Assembly: GCA_036426205.1 (NCBI GenBank)
Contig: CM071568.1
Span: 120,457,045 to 120,521,044, forward strand
Source of the DNA: Ascaphus truei
Taxonomy: Eukaryota > Chordata > Amphibia > Anura > Ascaphidae
Direction of reading: 5' to 3'
DNA length: 64,000 nt
This document shows, one piece after another, positions 44,961-56,834 of this stretch. The stretch's first letter is position 1, and every line of letters starts with the position of its first letter. The notes beneath the pieces were generated by a model. It ran no database searches, was not told the origin of the DNA, and saw only the letters and a program-made list of their open reading frames with translations. The position numbers were made by a program, and so were the translations under genes.

Positions 44961-45610
44961 CCTCCACACGGAAGGGGGTCCTCCACACGGAAGAGGGGCC
45001 TCCGCCCGGCAGGGGGGGTCTCCGCCTGGATCAGGGGGCCGCCACATGGTAGGGGGAGGCATCCAAGGCAGGGGGGCTGCCGCCCGCCAGGGGGTGCCGC
45101 TGCCCGGAAGGCAGTGGCCTCCGCATGGCAAAGCGGGCTGCCACACTGTAGGGGTAGCCGTCGCCTGGCAGGGGGACCTCTGCCCGGCATGGGGAGCCGC
45201 CACCCAGCATGGGGAGCCGCCGCCCGGAAGGCAGGGGCCTCTGCATGGCAGCGCGTGCCGCCACACTGTAGGGGGTCCGCCCCTCGGCAGGTGGGCCTTC
45301 TCCCGGAAGGGGGAGCCGCCGCCCAGCAGGGCGGGCCGAGACACGGTAGGGGGGGTTGAGACACGGTAGGGGGGGGTGAGAAACAGTAGGGTGGCCTCTG
45401 CATGGCAGCTCGGGCCGCCGCACGGCAGGGTGGGCCGCCACCCGGCAGGGGTGGCCGCTGCAAGGGAGGGGGGTTCACCACAGGGCATACAGGCAGGGAA
45501 TTGAGGCATGGCAGGGAGGCAGGGAAGGGAATGGACACATGGGAAGAGAGGCAGGGAAGGGAATGGAGACATGGCAGGGAAGAGAATGGAGGCATGGGGC
45601 TTACCTTCTT
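44950..45610. repeat. GC-rich minisatellite (GGCAGGGGGGCC-type)
   Basis: Units of roughly 18-45 bp with GCCCGGCAGGGGG, GCCGCC and CATGGCA, turning into AGGGAAGGGAATGGA units after about 45520. Confidence 0.8.
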
Positions 45611-45871
45611 GCTCCTTGCAGCAGGATCCAAAGGGAGGGGCCACCGTCACAGCACGGGCTCACATAGAGCCTGGCTGCCTGCCAAAAAAGTCCTGGCAGC
45701 AGGCCAGCAAGTAGTGTCATCCAGTAAGGAAGAGGGATTTTTTTTTATTTTTTTTTTGGTTTGTCACGAGCAGGGAAATTAATTAAAAACCTCGTGGCTG
45801 CTTGGCAAGTCGCCAGCCGTCAATATCCTGTCGCCCGGGGCTACCGGGCGACCGGATTTGTCGAACACTGT

Positions 45872-45872
45872 C

Positions 45873-45899
<27 letters not shown>
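45872..45899. repeat. (TA)n microsatellite
   Basis: Uninterrupted TA units. Confidence 0.9.
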
Positions 45900-45903
<4 letters not shown>

Positions 45904-45904
45904 A

Positions 45905-46050
45905 AAAAAAGAAAAGTGCCCGATCCTCGTGTGATACCAAAGTATAAAAGGTTTAATAAAATAGAACTTAGACAAATTCAAACTCACAATCTTGCCAAAA
46001 TATATAATCGTGGTATGAGCTGATCTCATACGCCAACACGGGAGGAGAAA
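45905..46050. repeat. Dispersed repeat (AAAAGTGCCCGATCCT..), copy 2
   Basis: See 16474-16605 for the shared sequence. Here it reads AAAAGTGCCCGATCCTCGTG and continues into AACTTAGACAAATTCAAACT. Confidence 0.45.
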
Positions 46051-46264
46051 AACGCTGTCTGCCCGCTCCATTGTAGGATGTAATCTCCTGGAACTCACTG
46101 CTGGTGTCACTGTATTGGAATCCTCCAGCAACGCAAGTTTGCAGAATATTGGGTCCCCGTGTAGCACATTCCAAGTGCCCAGAGGCAATCTCAACAGATT
46201 CTCAGCTCGATCATATCCTGCGTCTGTCAAATGGCTCTCGATCAGCCACTGTAGATGCAAGGAA

Positions 46265-47205
46265 CACCACCTGCCCAAATACAATTACCCCCACCCAAAT
46301 ACAATTTCCCTGACAAATATTACCCCTCCACAAAAACAATTACCCCTCGCACACAAATACAATTACCCACACACACAAATACAATTACTCCCCCACCCCA
46401 CACAAATACAAATACCTCATCCCATACAATGCAATTACCACCCCCCCACCCCACACAAATACAATTACCACCCTGATCCCACAGATATACAATTACCACC
46501 CCCACCCAAATACAATTACCACCACCCCCCACACCTGACACACACACAATTACCATCCTCACCCCACACAAATAAAATTACCCTTCCCCACCCCACACAA
46601 ATACAGTTAACCCCACCCTACAGAAATATAATTACCCTCCCACCCTACACAAATACAATTATCACCCCCACTCCTGACACAAACACAATTACCACCCCAC
46701 TTAAATACAATTACTTTCCTCCCCACACAAATATATTTACCAGCCACACAAATACAATTACCGCCCCACATCCCACACAAATACAATTACCCCCTCACCC
46801 CACACAAATACAATTGCCACCCCACCCCACACAAATACAATTACTACCCCCTCCCCACACAAATATATTTACCAGCCACACAAATACAATTACCCCCCCA
46901 AACCAAACACAAATACAATTACCACCCCCACACCTCACACAAATACAATTACCATTCACACACCCCACACAAATACAATTACCACCCCATACCTCACACA
47001 AATAAAATTACCCCTCTCCCCACAAAATACAATTACCACCCCACACCTGACACAAACGCAATTACCACCCCACAACCCACACAAATACAATTACCCCCCT
47101 CCCCTCACAAATATAATTACCAGCCCGCAAATACAATTACAACACCATGCAAATACAATTACCACCCCACACAAATACAATTACTACTCCCACACAAATA
47201 CAATT
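46265..47205. repeat. ACAAATACAATTACCACCCC minisatellite
   Basis: About 40 units of roughly 20-30 bp with the core ACAAATACAATTACC and variable C-rich spacers. Open frames (Thr/Pro/Asn-rich) are artefacts. Confidence 0.9.
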
Positions 47206-47214
47206 GCCACTTAC

Positions 47215-47410
47215 CTCTGGTTGCCGCCACCGGGCCTTGTTACTCCCGGCTGCTGCCTCCTCTTCCCACATCGAGCCTCTCTCTCTCGCCGGTGCATGTC
47301 AGAAGATGAGCCAGACTTCCGAGTGCACCCAGCTTCTGGTACACACCAGTTGGAGAAAGAGGATGGCGTGAGAGGAGGCAGCAGCTGGGGAGAGCCTGGT
47401 GGTGGCAACC
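47215..47410. repeat. Imperfect inverted repeat
   Basis: CTCTGGTTGCCGCCACCGGGC (47215 onward) faces a CCTGGTGGTGGCAACCAGAG (about 47393-47412). Partly matching GGCAGCAGC/CTGCTGCC and TCCGAGTGCACCCAGCTTC segments lie inside and just beyond (to 47500). Confidence 0.5.
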
Positions 47411-47655
47411 AGAGTCCAAGCAGCTGCCTTTTCCCACACCATACTCTTTCTCCCGCTAATGTGCGCTGGAAGCTGGGTGCACCTGGAAGTCAGGCTCAGC
47501 TTCCGGTGGGAGCCCGGCAGCACCTGGAGCACGGCGATAGCGGCAAACAGAGGCCAGGCAGTGAGATGCAGAAGTTGGGCCCTCTACATCCAACAACGGG
47601 CCCAGGATGCTTTTCCCAGCTCTCCCCCCCGATGACAGCCCTGTGTATGTGTGTA

Positions 47656-47716
<61 letters not shown>
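47656..47716. repeat. (TA)n microsatellite
   Basis: About 26 TA units flanked by TG and CA runs. Confidence 0.95.
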
Positions 47717-47721
<5 letters not shown>

Positions 47722-47747
47722 CATAAACACACACACACACACACTCA

Positions 47748-47833
47748 CAGTGGTCGACAAATCACCAAAAAATCTACTCGCCGAACAAAAAATCTACCCG
47801 AGGCGTGCAAATGTATAGGTTTGTCGAACACTG
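47748..47833. mobile_element. TA-target MITE, copy C (86 bp)
   Basis: CAGTGGTCGACAAATCACC at 47748 and GGTTTGTCGAACACTG ending 47833. It abuts the PLE direct-repeat copy at 47834. Confidence 0.65.
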
Positions 47834-49418
47834 CATGGAGCTGATCTGAGGCTGAAAAATCTCTAAATTGCACTGATGCCGAGAGACATTGTTTTCAAAG
47901 CACCCGACCACTGCTGGATGTGAACCGGAGGGACAATCTACCATCTGATGTGTTCCAGGACGGTGTGGCCTTGTTGGTGGTGATTATATATATCACAAAT
48001 TGCCTTTTTGTCTTGTACCTTTGTGAGTGTTCTTAATCCCCTTGTCCTCTTTTTTATTGATTAAATGTACTGTTTTACATTATGGGGCGTGCGCTCTCTG
48101 TTCTTCTCTTTCTATAGTCTTCCTGTTGGAATTGGTTATTCCTTCTGAGAGCAGCCGTGGATCCCTGAGCAGCATTTCCAATCACCATTGTATTTTCACT
48201 GGACTTGTACCAAGGGTTGGACTTTCTTCCATTTTTTGTCCCTTTTCTTCCCTGTTTTATTTGCACGGTTTTTATATATATGGGGGGAACGGAGAGAGGG
48301 AGACAGAGAGTGGGGAAGGGAGTGGAGGGAGTAATAAGAAGGGGAGGCAGGAGAGTCAAGAGGACAGGGTGAGGGGGGTTACAATGGAGAGAAGGAATGT
48401 GTCTGGGGAGAGAAGGAGGCATGGGCCAGAGGAGGGGAGGGGGAGAGAATATGGTATGCACCGACGGGGAGGAGATTGAGGTGCGAGTTTAGGGAGAGAG
48501 GAGAGAAGAAGGAGGTATTAGCCTTCATGGACTGTTACTTTGCATATGTATTTATCTGGGACAGACCGAACCAATATGGGAGGTTTGCAGTGCCTCTCTG
48601 GTGGGCTGGTAGACTCCGGTATCACCTGGAGTGGTAAAGGAGAATAGGGAAATAGATGTCAAACTTATGTATGTACATTTTATTCATGGAAAGTGTTCCT
48701 AAAGGAAAGGAAGATGTCTATCACAATGCTTTGCTTCATTCCTAACAGGGTTGAACTTTTCTCCTATTAAACCTAAAAAGTAAAATTCAGGAAAATGTGG
48801 GAAAAGCTCAAATGTTTCTGCTAATGTATATATATAGAGAGAGAGAGAAGAACAGAGAGCGCACGTCAATTTGATTCCCTTTGAGAAAGTCACTGTCGTG
48901 ACGAAACGCGTCAGGGCACGTTATTACGACACTACGTCATCACGCAGTGCGCGCTTTACGGCCGGAGAGCGCATGGAGCTGATCTGAGGCTAAAAAATAT
49001 CTAAATTGCACTGACGCCGAGAAACATTGTTTTCTAAGCATCCGACCACTGCTGGATGTGAACCGGAGGGACAATCTACCATCTGATGTGTTCCAGGACG
49101 GTGTGGCCTTGTTGGTGGTGATTATATATCACAAATTGCCTTTTTATCTTGTACCTTTGTGAGTGTTCTTAATCCCCCTGTCCTCTTTTTTATTGATTAA
49201 ATGTACTGTTTTACACTATGGGACGTGCGCTCTCTGTTCTTCTCTTTCTATAGTCTTCCTGTTGGAATTGGTTATTCCTTCTGAGAGCAACCGTGGATCC
49301 CTGAGCAGCATTTCCAATCACCATTGTATTGCCACAGGACCTGTACCAAGGGTTGGACTTTCTTCCATTTTTTTGTCCCTTTTCTTCCCTGTTTTATTTG
49401 CACGTTTTATATATATAT
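47834..49418 (+). mobile_element. PLE remnant with two direct repeats flanking a ribozyme
   Basis: CATGGAGCTGATCTGAGGCT begins at 47834 and again at 48972. The two copies (about 448 bp each, to about 48282 and 49418) are highly similar over the whole length. Between them are a GA-rich tract (48285-48480), non-repeat sequence and a hammerhead-like ribozyme at 48877-48916. The spacing of the copies is 1,138 bp. This is the tandem layout expected of PLE terminal repeats. No RT or nuclease coding remains. The 40 kb-distant elements do not share this 448-bp unit. Confidence 0.65.
48877..48916 (+). ncRNA. Hammerhead-like ribozyme G
   Basis: Stem I CCCT/AGGG (48877-48880, 48913-48916). Core TTGAGAA (48881-48887; U3, A8). 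One extra A (48888). Stem II GTCAC/GTGAC with a TGTC loop (48889-48902). GAAA 48903-48906, CGCG 48907-48910 and TC 48911-48912. Every stem is perfectly paired. It is the cleanest U3-A8 type in the window. Confidence 0.75.
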
Positions 49419-49574
49419 ATATATTTATTTTTTATGTATTTTTTCACTTATTTGTAACATTTTTCACATTTTTTGTATTATTAGATTGAAATTTTTTCAA
49501 TATTATACACAATATTTGCACAGTTTAATTCATAATATTTTATACAATTTTTGTTTCACAAGTGGCGCTACTGA

Positions 49575-49686
<112 letters not shown>

Positions 49687-49794
49687 ATAGAAGCGCATAG
49701 GAGAACACCAGCATCAGAAAATAGCCAAACTTTAATAACACATAAAAACACTTGACTAGATTAAAAAGCAATGGTAAATGCACTCAGAGATAGG

Positions 49795-50085
49795 GGCTTA
49801 TTCTATAAGCCTTCATAACCCACTTATTGAGGCCTTTTTGCCCAAAACGCCTACTGCTATTCTGTAAGCCTCGATAACTGGGCGATAAAGGCATAAATCG
49901 CCCATTTTTGCAGCCGTCCAAAACAGATCACTGGGTGAACGGTGATAAGCCACTTATCGGCAGGTTCTGAAACTCGTGCAATTCTAATAGCCGCGAATAG
50001 GTTATCGAGGCTTATCGCAACTCTAGAATGGCAAATTTCTCCCAAAATCCTCATGCCAGGAAAAGTTGGCATGAAGCAAGAATAA
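49795..50085. repeat. Dispersed MITE-like repeat, copy 2
   Basis: Close match to the repeat at 9490-9985, same orientation, including CTCATGCCAGGAAAAGTTGG near 50050. Confidence 0.6.
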
Positions 50086-50089
50086 AAAT

Positions 50090-50300
50090 AATATTTTTAT
50101 ATATTGATGACAGTGTACGCAGCGGTGTATTTTGCAGAAACTATGAGTCTCTTCCCCATTGAGTTTACAATCTAATTTTGGTGCCTGAGGCACAGTGAGA
50201 TTGAGTGACATGCCTTAGCTCATGAGGACTGGGAGTGCTGACGTTTGGACCAGGTTCACCAGCTTTAAAGGCAGTGACATTATCACCCAGCCACCAATTA
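50090..50300. repeat. SINE/LINE-tail-like remnant
   Basis: TTTACAATCTAATTTTGGTG followed by CCTGAGGCACAGTGAG and ATTGAGTGACATGCC, similar in order to the fragment at 23400-23600. Confidence 0.45.
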
Positions 50301-51734
50301 AGCACTATGTTGTGAACGTCCACAAATAGTGGTAGAGATAAAAGTCAGCAAAAATGCAGTTGAAATTCTGCAGAAACGTGAATAACTTTCTCTACCCATC
50401 TCAATTAATAGTGCACCCAATATCAGTAGTGTTAAATTACTTATTGCATTACCCCTATAGTACCCAAAATTTCTATTTAATGTGGCTGCAATGCCATTTC
50501 ATGAAATGGACAATAGTTATTATCTCCCATTGTAAAACGCCAGCATGCAAACTAGTTAAGGAACATACAATTTTATACATATATTATAGTTTTGTGGATT
50601 GCATGTGAATTGGAAAAAAAATACAAATTCCCATTTTTTAACAAAAAAAATAATTCACTGATATTCCAAAGTTTAGTGAATCAAGGAATATATGTTATTT
50701 ACACTTTTTAATTTTAGACAGATATATTTATAATTCTTTACATTTTAATGTAATACTACCCAGTATCCCCCCCCCTCCACCCCCTCCCTCCCGAGGCAAA
50801 ATGTGTAATTATTGTTACTTTTTTTAATTGTCTTATTATGTTCTCACAATTACAGCTTTGGATTTGCTGGTATTCCACAGGTCACTCACTAAACCTGTTT
50901 CCTTGTCACATGCCATGCAGTGGTTCAGCTACAGATAAGGACTCTGGGTAGTGACAGGCAAATGAAAAAACACGTTTAGATTCCAATCCACTTTTTAAAT
51001 TCCTACTTTTAGATTATTGTTGTGCACTTAATTGAAATAGTTTACTAACGCTTTGGCACATTCTATGGACTCCATTTATTAGAGAAATCATGCTTTAAAG
51101 AGACAAGTTTTCACAACCACTAACGTCCATGCTTTGCACATTGATCATACAGAAGTAGATTTATTAGCCATATTTGTACCAGGGAGAAGAGTATTTTCTT
51201 GTTATTAAAAGCACACACAAATATCGATAAGATCATGCTGAAAAGACAAAAGTAATTTATACTGGCTGCATGAACAACATGATAAAGGAGGAAATATGAA
51301 GGTTTTGGGGAAAGATGTTAAGACACTTTAGAAGATGATATCAGCATATGTCAGATACGTTTAATTTTAATGCATGTAACACCAACCTCTTGTACCTCTA
51401 CTAAATAGTGGGGTATGACATTGAGAAATAGCTATCACATAACTGTGTTTACTTTAAGAAAATCCTAAATAGCTTTGAAAAGTAAATTTACTTTCACAAA
51501 TAGATGTTAAAAAAAAAAAAAAAACATGGGGGATATGTATTGAGATTATTGGTCTGAAACAGATGTAGTACAGAAGTGCCTTTCAAGTATTTAATATCTT
51601 TTTAAACAAAAAGGTGCAAAGATGAATTTTCATTTATTGTACCAAAAGGCAAAAGACAATATTAATGAAACAACATTACCGAAGTGAAAAACAAAATGAC
51701 GTATCAAACAATTGAAATAATCTGATCATAATTG
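50301..51734. other. AT-rich intergenic stretch
   Basis: No gene or repeat structure recognised apart from a C-rich run at about 50768-50790. Confidence 0.5.
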
Positions 51735-53870
51735 TCATATGAACGTCAAGTAATTAAATTTGGAATCTCTTGTAACTGAGCCAAGCGTTCCTGTGCTGGG
51801 ACCGTCCCAGTGGTCCAGTTCCCAATGGTTCCAGGACTGGAACCGGTGTCGGTGCGCAGGGAGGGTGCTTTGACTGACCCAGGGGTGTTGGGTACGCTTC
51901 CTCTGGTGACGCCGGAGCGGGTCAGCTCCATGCCAATTGCTGCCAGAGGGTGCGAGGCACCTGACATCGCTGCCCGGAGGAGGTGTCTTTACCCTCCTCT
52001 TCCAAAGGAGAAGCAAGCTGCCAGACACCTGTAGAGAAAAGGCCTGCACCTACCTGTGTTCTGCGGCAGAGTTTAGATCCAGCGACGTCCGTCCTGAAGG
52101 CTGTGGTGCTGCCGGACCCCCCGAGGAGCCCCACGCCAGAGGAAGGTGTCGGCTCAGTAAAAGACCCACTTGCTGAGGAACCAGATGACATCTCCTACCT
52201 TCAGCTGGGTGAGTCTCCATTGTCTTCCAGCAATAGGAGTCTGCTGCAGCCTTACCAGAGGAGGAGCCAGGCAGAGCCCTGTTTGGTGTGCCGTGGGGTG
52301 ATGCACTTCCGGCACAGCCGGATGAGATATCATCGCCGCCGAACTTGTGCTTGCCAGGCAGCCTCACGATATCAGCGTGACCTGATGATGTCGTCAAGAT
52401 GGCAGCTGCGGAACCAGAGTCAGGACTTCCTGGGGTGAGTGCCAGACAGTTTACCACTGCCCAGAAGACCCCACTCCAGGGAAGAAGTTGTCAGAACCGT
52501 GGATCCTTTAGCATTGCCCCTATACATCCTCTAGGGGTCGTGCAAAACCCAAAATTGCAAACTCTGGACTGGTCATTGACATTGAAAGGGCCAATTCACC
52601 GGCCCCAGTTGCTCATGTCCTGTCACCAGCCCCATCACCAGCCCAGTCACCATCCTGTGAATCCAGCCTGATAATGCCATCTAAGGGTAAGCCCTACCCT
52701 GAGAAATTTATCCGGGACCATCCTAGGCCTCGACCCTTAGCTTGTAGTCCCAATATTTCGGTCCCTGCTGCATCCAACTTTGTATTAACCAAATTCCCCA
52801 GTGATGATCTGTTCCCTAGCCTGTCAACGGATTTAAGGGACTGGAACTTTGGGGGAAGGGATGGGTGTTCTGATGAGTCAGAGGGAGAAATACCTGCATC
52901 TAGTCGCATACTAGTGGCTAGATCCCCGGGGTCATTCAGGTCGTTTAGGGAATCATCATTGTCCCAACAGTTAGCTACTTCTGGTGTGTCCTCCCAGATG
53001 GACACCAGGACCAGTAGTCTATACATAGAACATCAGTCCGTGGAATCTTTTAAGATGTAGGACTCAATGTTTCAGGGATACCCGCCAGTTTAAACAGGAC
53101 CTGGCTACTGCTGGTGGATGGTCCTGTCGTGGACCACTGGTGGGAGGAAGGTCAACTGTCACCTGAGGAAATAGCTGAAGCCCTTCGCAAGAGGGTGAGA
53201 GAAATAAAATTAGGGGTGAGAGGACCCTCCATTTTCTATCAGGAGGCAGAACTTAGTGAACCTAAATTTTGGGTGCTGCCTGACCAAAGAGCTGGCGGCA
53301 AAATATTAAAATTTAGTAGAACTGATAGAGCCGGTACCGTCAGTCTACACCGGTACCGTCAGTCTCATGGCTACAATTTCCCATATGTGCCTGAGCTGAT
53401 CATGGAAGAAATGGAAAAAAAAACGTCATGATTGGCTCAAGCAGGCTGTTTTGGAGTATCTGAAGTCTAAGACTTCAGAGAAAATCTATACAGTATATTA
53501 GAGTCTAAAATATGCTTCATCATGGAAGAATGGTTAGTGGATACATGCATCTATAAGGATAGAGTAGAAGTTAGGCAGGGTCCTGGTCCTCCAAAGGTGT
53601 ACTACAGCTGGACCAAGTTGTTTGATGGGTGGTTAGTAAAGAAGCCGGATCCCAAATAATATAATGAAGGTCTTATTCTTCTCCAGTTGGAAGAATTGTT
53701 ACTTCTTATCATCGCTGTAAACAGTGGATAATATAGGTTAGTCGTCTGTTTACTGTGTTATCGGTTATGTTGTAACATCTGTGTAACCTATTTCTGTATT
53801 GTCGGCTCCAGGTTACTGGATGGTATCTAAATTGAATCCCAGTAAGGACATTAGAATTTCACCTAAGGGG
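51735..53870 (+). mobile_element. Internal region of an LTR retroelement (remnant)
   Basis: Open frames on the plus strand at 51983-52438, 52674-53060 and 53114-53431, plus a trailing in-frame block ending near 53659. They are hydrophilic and rich in charged residues. I do not recognise them as gag, pol or envelope with certainty. Their position directly upstream of a purine tract (AAGGGGAGAG, about 53862) and an LTR-like sequence is the reason for assignment. Frames are broken by stops and shifts. Confidence 0.4.
53114..53431 (+). pseudogene. Unrecognised ORF upstream of LTR
   Basis: 105 open codons with SPEEIAEALRKRVREIK (helical), a central WVLPDQRAGGK block and a glutamate-rich end (ELIMEEMEKK). 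The sense continues in a shifted frame to about 53660 (WLKQAV, YYSWTKLFDGW). The frame is therefore a piece of a longer ancestral protein of unknown function. Confidence 0.35.
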
Positions 53871-53872
53871 AG

Positions 53873-54519
53873 AGTATAGCCATGACTGTCCAGACTATCT
53901 TTCTGCCTTCCTGTCATGTAAATTCTGATAGCTACAGACAGTGGCAGGTTATCCTGTGTGTTTATCCCTCCCCATGCTGCCTCTCTGAGTGACAGGGGTG
54001 GAGGTGAACAGGAGTCTGTGTACAGCCAATCATGGTGTAGACCCTGTGCCCTCCCCCTCTGAACTTAGGGAGGAAGTGTTCAAATTATACGAGTTGAGCT
54101 CAGCCCATCCTGGGGGGGTGAGAGAGTCAGTTCAAGTACCTCCCGGCTGAGAGTGAGACGTGCCCCTCGCAGGGCTGAGTGAGCTCAAGATCTGTGAAGA
54201 GCACAAGGCCTCAATATTACTTTCTGGCCAGCACCATCCAGGGGTCTGGGACCCATTCTCCACTATGATGCAAACGCTGTGATATCACCTGCAGTGGCTG
54301 CACCAATAAAGATACTTTTTATATAATTCTGCCTAAGTAGCAGACTATTGGGCAAAGGTATGGGAGAAAAGACTGCCTTTTCGGGGACTGCCTCCAGTTC
54401 TGCTGGAGCCTACTGTGACTGGAGGCGCTGACACAGATGAAGAGAACTTGTGGATAACCAAAAGTCTGTCCTGTTCCTCATAACATCGCGGAAGCTCATC
54501 TCTCCTGGACCCTCACAGG
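53873..54519 (+). mobile_element. Putative 3' LTR
   Basis: Follows a purine-rich tract. It contains an AATAAA at 54304-54309 and ends GGACCCTCACA at 54519. The start (TATAGCCATGACTG) may be a mutated TGTAGCC. An intact 5' partner is not in the window. Confidence 0.45.
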
Positions 54520-55370
54520 TAACTAGCACCACATGGACCTGTGGCCTAGGCAAGATCCCCCAGGGGGAGGGGGGGAAGCAACGCACATTAACATATAGAA
54601 AAATATATATAGTTATACTCATTTGATGGGACCAAATTTTTTAATTTTCTTGTTAGTGGGGATAATGGATTCCTCAGCATGTGTCTGCTGCACCATTCCC
54701 TTTCTGCTTTGAAACCATTTGTGCTTTGACATCCCCTCATGTCTGCAGTCCTTCCACTCTGTTGGGTATCTCCGTGTGCACTCACAGGTCTGTTTATGCC
54801 TGTGCTTTTCATAGTTCCTCATACCGCTGCTCCGCAGCTTTGAATAGACTCTGCCTTGGTCTATACGCACAGCTTACTTCTTTTCATTCTACTTCTAAAT
54901 AAACACTTTTTTGATAATATGATGCTTAATTATTAACAGAGGTTTGGGGAGGACCTAAACACAGAGACATGAACAGACGTGTGAGACACAACCGGAGATG
55001 CCCGATAGAGGATAGAGAAAAAAAGACCGCAGGGCAGAGGTAGGGAGTGATACCCTGAACTTGACCTTGGCTATGAGTACTAGAAATGCACTGGTAGATA
55101 TATCCAGTTCCGGGTTGAGGCAGGCGGCAGGCAAGAATAGCAGGGTCCAGTTCCGGGGTCAGAGTTGGTGGCATGAACGGGACTGGAGAAAGGAATGGGA
55201 CTGGAGACAGGAATGGTAAAGAAAGTGAATCATATGTGATCTGGGAGCACAAAGGTTAGAATACCTTGTTCAAGCCTTGGCTGCTATTCAAAGCACTGGA
55301 GCAGGTGCTGACAATCTGAATCAAACTGAGACTGACTTCCTTATTTAGTGGCCATCTTAGTTGGGGCAAG
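54520..55370. other. Unassigned stretch, with a short GAATGG(G)ACTGGAGA minisatellite at 55165-55215
   Basis: Minisatellite units of about 18 bp (GGGACTGGAGAAAGGAAT-type) lie near 55180. I see no supported gene. Confidence 0.4.
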
Positions 55371-55374
55371 AGTG

Positions 55375-56340
55375 TCTTGGTCGGTCGACCTTCTTGATGA
55401 TTATTGATTATTTGATTATTTATTTAATTGGATGCCTAGTGGTTTTATTTCTTTAATTGAATGCCTAGTGGTATTATTTCTTTATTTGATTGGCTAGTGG
55501 TTTTATTTCTTTAATTGATTGGCTAGTGGTTTCATTTAGGTAATTGATTGGTTCGCTAGTGCTTTTAATTTTTGATTTTGGGGGTTTAGGTGCTTGTTGT
55601 ATATGTTTGATTATTGTGTATTTTGGACATTCATTCTTTTGTATTAGGGTGACCATTGACTGCTATAGTAGCTTATCATGCCCATATTATATGGGTATGA
55701 TGTACTACTATGCCAATCAATAAGTACAGGGTGGGTATAGTGGGTCGAGGGTATGTGGTTAGGCTCCCGGGTGGGAAGCGGGGCAGGGTGGATTAACCCC
55801 TTAATTACTATAGCGGTTATTAACCGCTTAAGTGATTAAGGGGTTAGGGGCCATTAGATTGTATTTTATGTATTCTTTCTGGCCCTGGACATGGCCCTGA
55901 AGTATGCTGATGAGGACGCCCTTTATAATGGCAGGGGTAAGTAGAACAGTTTTATTTACTTTATTTATGCTAGCTGGCTAATGTTTTGTTTAATAATGGG
56001 CAAATGATCTATTATCCATATCTGGATAGTAGTTAATTTGCACATTACTGTACTGTATGTGTTTAGGAGGTGAGGTGTATTTATTGAAATGTAGGCCAAA
56101 TGTAGGCCATCTTTATTTATTTTTACAACATGAATGGTACCACACGGGGACCACCCGAGGACCCCCAGACACCCACGGGTACCACCCAGGGACCCCTGTG
56201 GGGCCACCGAACATCCACGGGTACCAACCGATTGCCCCAAGACACTCGTTGAGATGACCGAGGACCCCAGACACCCATGGGGACCACCCGGGGACCCCTG
56301 CCGGCCTATGTTATCAAGCATGTGTTAAAATAAGTAAATA
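55375..56340 (+). repeat. Foldback-family copy (plus)
   Basis: Contains TTGATTGGCTAGTGGTTTT tandem units (55380-55570), the family hairpin (about 55793-55848), an exon-2-like block ending GGCAGGG|GTAAGT at 55936, TCCATATCTGGATA (about 56016) and GGGACCACCC-type minisatellite (56135-56310). The promoter part is missing. Confidence 0.6.
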
Positions 56341-56410
56341 ATGGTTTTATGTGGGGGCACAGGGCGTGGGTTGTGTATTGGTGCTTACTACATATTTTAG
56401 TATAAATTTT

Positions 56411-56626
56411 AAGACTAGTGTAGATGAGCAGGGCATCTCTGGAGAAGAACCTTGTTGATTTCATGTCCGGGGACCCCCTGCTTCCCGAGATACAGGCCCA
56501 CTATGGGGTGCCGGTATCTCATATGCATTACTGGCACCCCATAACGGGGCCTGTATCTCGGGAAGCAGGGGGTCCCGGACCTGAAACCAATGCGGTTCTG
56601 CTCCGGAGACCCCCTGCTCATGTACA
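56411..56626. repeat. Long near-perfect palindrome
   Basis: Arms of about 100 bp: GTCCGGGGACCCCCTGCTTC faces GAAGCAGGGGGTCCCGGAC, and GATACAGGCCC faces GGGCCTGTATC. The centre is near 56521-56528 (CATATGCAT). A half copy is at 16340. Confidence 0.8.
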
Positions 56627-56834
56627 CTAATAATAAAATATAAATTCAAAATAATTAATTTCCAGCAGAATCAACTCACCGGGAGAGCCTTTTCAGAGAG
56701 TCGAGCATCTCGTCTCCGGCTACTCGCCATTTTTGCAAATGTTGCTATCACTGGTATTCGGGGCTTTCTGTATACCGTGATAGCAACACTGTCAAAAATG
56801 GAGATTTTACTGCATGAGGCCCTTTAATCGGCTT

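Larger units (their letters stand above)
41847..45870. mobile_element. TA-target element, copy B (4.0 kb, filled with satellites)
   Basis: Starts CAGTGGTCGATAAATCACCC at 41847 (preceded by TA) and ends GGATTTGTCGAACACTG at 45870, the same ends as copies A and C. The edges share ATCTACTCGCC and CTACCGGGCGAC-type sequences with the short copies. Between the ends are four kinds of tandem DNA: GA-rich, CA-rich, CACTGTCACA and GC-rich. If this is one insertion, an element of about 100-160 bp has grown to 4 kb. Confidence 0.6.

Noticed and set aside
43630..45052. Plus-strand frames up to 390 codons, Thr/His-rich
   Set aside because: Artefacts of (CA)n and the CACTGTCACA satellite; two frames are open at once.
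44924..45650. Minus-strand frames of about 235 codons, Pro/Ala/Arg-rich
   Set aside because: GC-rich minisatellite; no domain and several frames open together.
46115..47005. 296-codon Thr/Pro/Gln/Tyr-rich frame
   Set aside because: Translation of the ACAAATACAATTACC minisatellite.
46265..47205. Regularly spaced repeats considered as a CRISPR array
   Set aside because: Units vary in length, spacers are themselves C-rich variants of the unit, there are no cas genes, and the setting is eukaryotic.
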